Shown here piece by piece: positions 32,394 to 32,701 of a stretch of DNA of 32,701 bases. Origin of the DNA: JAEUIE01 sp035430005. GTDB lineage: Bacteria; Planctomycetota; Planctomycetia; Gemmatales; HRBIN36. Location: positions 1 through 32,701 of the forward strand of contig DAOMFV010000052.1 of assembly GCA_035430005.1 (NCBI GenBank). Direction: 5' to 3'. Under the pieces are notes generated by a model, which worked only from the letters and a program-made list of their open reading frames with translations, was not told where the DNA came from and did not search any database. Numbering within the stretch: position 1 is the first letter of the stretch; each line of letters begins with the position of its first letter. The position numbers and the translations under genes are program-made.

Positions 32394-32701
32394 CTAGTCG
32401 AGGAGCAGATTCGGCTCCCAACCCACTCGTTCAGCAGAACCTCTGAGCTTCTCTAAAGCCCGGTTCTGAATCTGACGTACCCGTTCCTTGCTGATGCGGA
32501 GCAGGTGACCGATCTGGCGGAGGCTGTGAGCGCCGGCGCCAGTCAGGCCAAAGCGAAGGTCAAGCACTTTGCGTTCCCGGGGACGCAGGTTATCCATCAG
32601 GTAGTTGAGGGCTTCCTGACGTTCGTTGTTGTCACGAAGGATGTTGGTATTGTTGTCAGGCATCGCTTCGGTGAGCTTGAAGTCGCTGTCGTCATCGAGG
32701 A
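32394..32701 (-). CDS. sigma-70 family RNA polymerase sigma factor, 3' part
   Basis: The gene runs off the window; only its last 102 codons are present, and the reading frame stays open to the end. Region 4 is complete: LRPRERKVLDLRFGLTG, then SLRQIGHLLRISKERVRQIQNRALEKLR, the helix-turn-helix that recognises the -35 element. This form (RFGL and SKERVRQIQ) is that of primary or primary-like sigma factors (RpoD/SigA group), not ECF factors. The short acidic stretch before it (DDDSDFKL) would be the region 3-4 linker. An ATG within the window (32663) is internal. Which of the several group 1/2 factors it is cannot be told from this part. Confidence 0.92.
   Translation of the reverse strand, partial: LDDDSDFKLTEAMPDNNTNILRDNNERQEALNYLMDNLRPRERKVLDLRFGLTGAGAHSLRQIGHLLRISKERVRQIQNRALEKLRGSAERVGWEPNLLLD

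Overview
The window looks like a chromosomal segment of a planctomycete (phylum Planctomycetota, most likely a Gemmata-like lineage; the phylum call is firm, the genus cannot be named from this sequence). Diagnostic content: a DUF1559 protein with a type IV pilin-like N-terminus and an H-X9-DG motif, an ECF sigma factor fused to a membrane segment and extracytoplasmic tail, HEAT-repeat and MJ0042-type zinc-ribbon proteins, a secreted truncated globin, an M13 peptidase, and many short structured intergenic repeats. There is no intact transposase, integrase, phage or CRISPR array. Most of the window is ordinary housekeeping DNA.

Layout. 1-2.5 kb: pyrD and an aldo/keto reductase overlapping by ATGA, then a small lipoprotein on the other strand. 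2.5-6.2 kb: the DUF1559 pilin-like gene and, divergently, a molybdopterin oxidoreductase. 6.3-9.6 kb: a secreted protein with a strong terminator, an ECF sigma/cupin anti-sigma pair, and a divergent exported globin. 9.7-16 kb: an NAD-dependent epimerase, an EF-hand protein, a zinc-ribbon/HEAT membrane protein followed by a PAP2 phosphatase, and an M13 metallopeptidase. 16.2-22.4 kb: housekeeping genes typA, cysteine desulfurase, rph, purH and a LOG-family gene. 22.5-29.4 kb: a Cys/Pro-rich HEAT protein, a 0.7-kb gene-free repeat zone, a small membrane protein, a HExxH protein, an FHA-GAF histidine kinase and a CaMKII-hub-like protein. 29.5-32.7 kb: tRNA-Ser(GGA), a gene-poor patch with a truncated inverted copy of the start of typA, the sigma/membrane fusion, and the 3' part of a primary-type sigma factor.

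Functional links visible in the sequence are modest. pyrD/AKR, sigma/cupin and zinc-ribbon/PAP2 are likely co-transcribed pairs. The ECF/cupin pair faces the exported globin across a short intergenic region that holds a TTGACA box and an inverted repeat, which suggests, without proving, a stress-response unit.

The most interesting non-genic signal is a family of three intergenic elements (9621-9716, 20132-20228, 26848-26935). Each folds as an outer stem, side hairpins with TACT/CACT loops and an inner stem. Their primary sequences differ, yet the pairing is kept. Other points worth attention are the typA-fragment duplication with its perfectly conserved 48-bp leader, two other families of structured repeats that border the histidine kinase gene, and three copies of a 31-bp repeat upstream of a membrane-protein gene.
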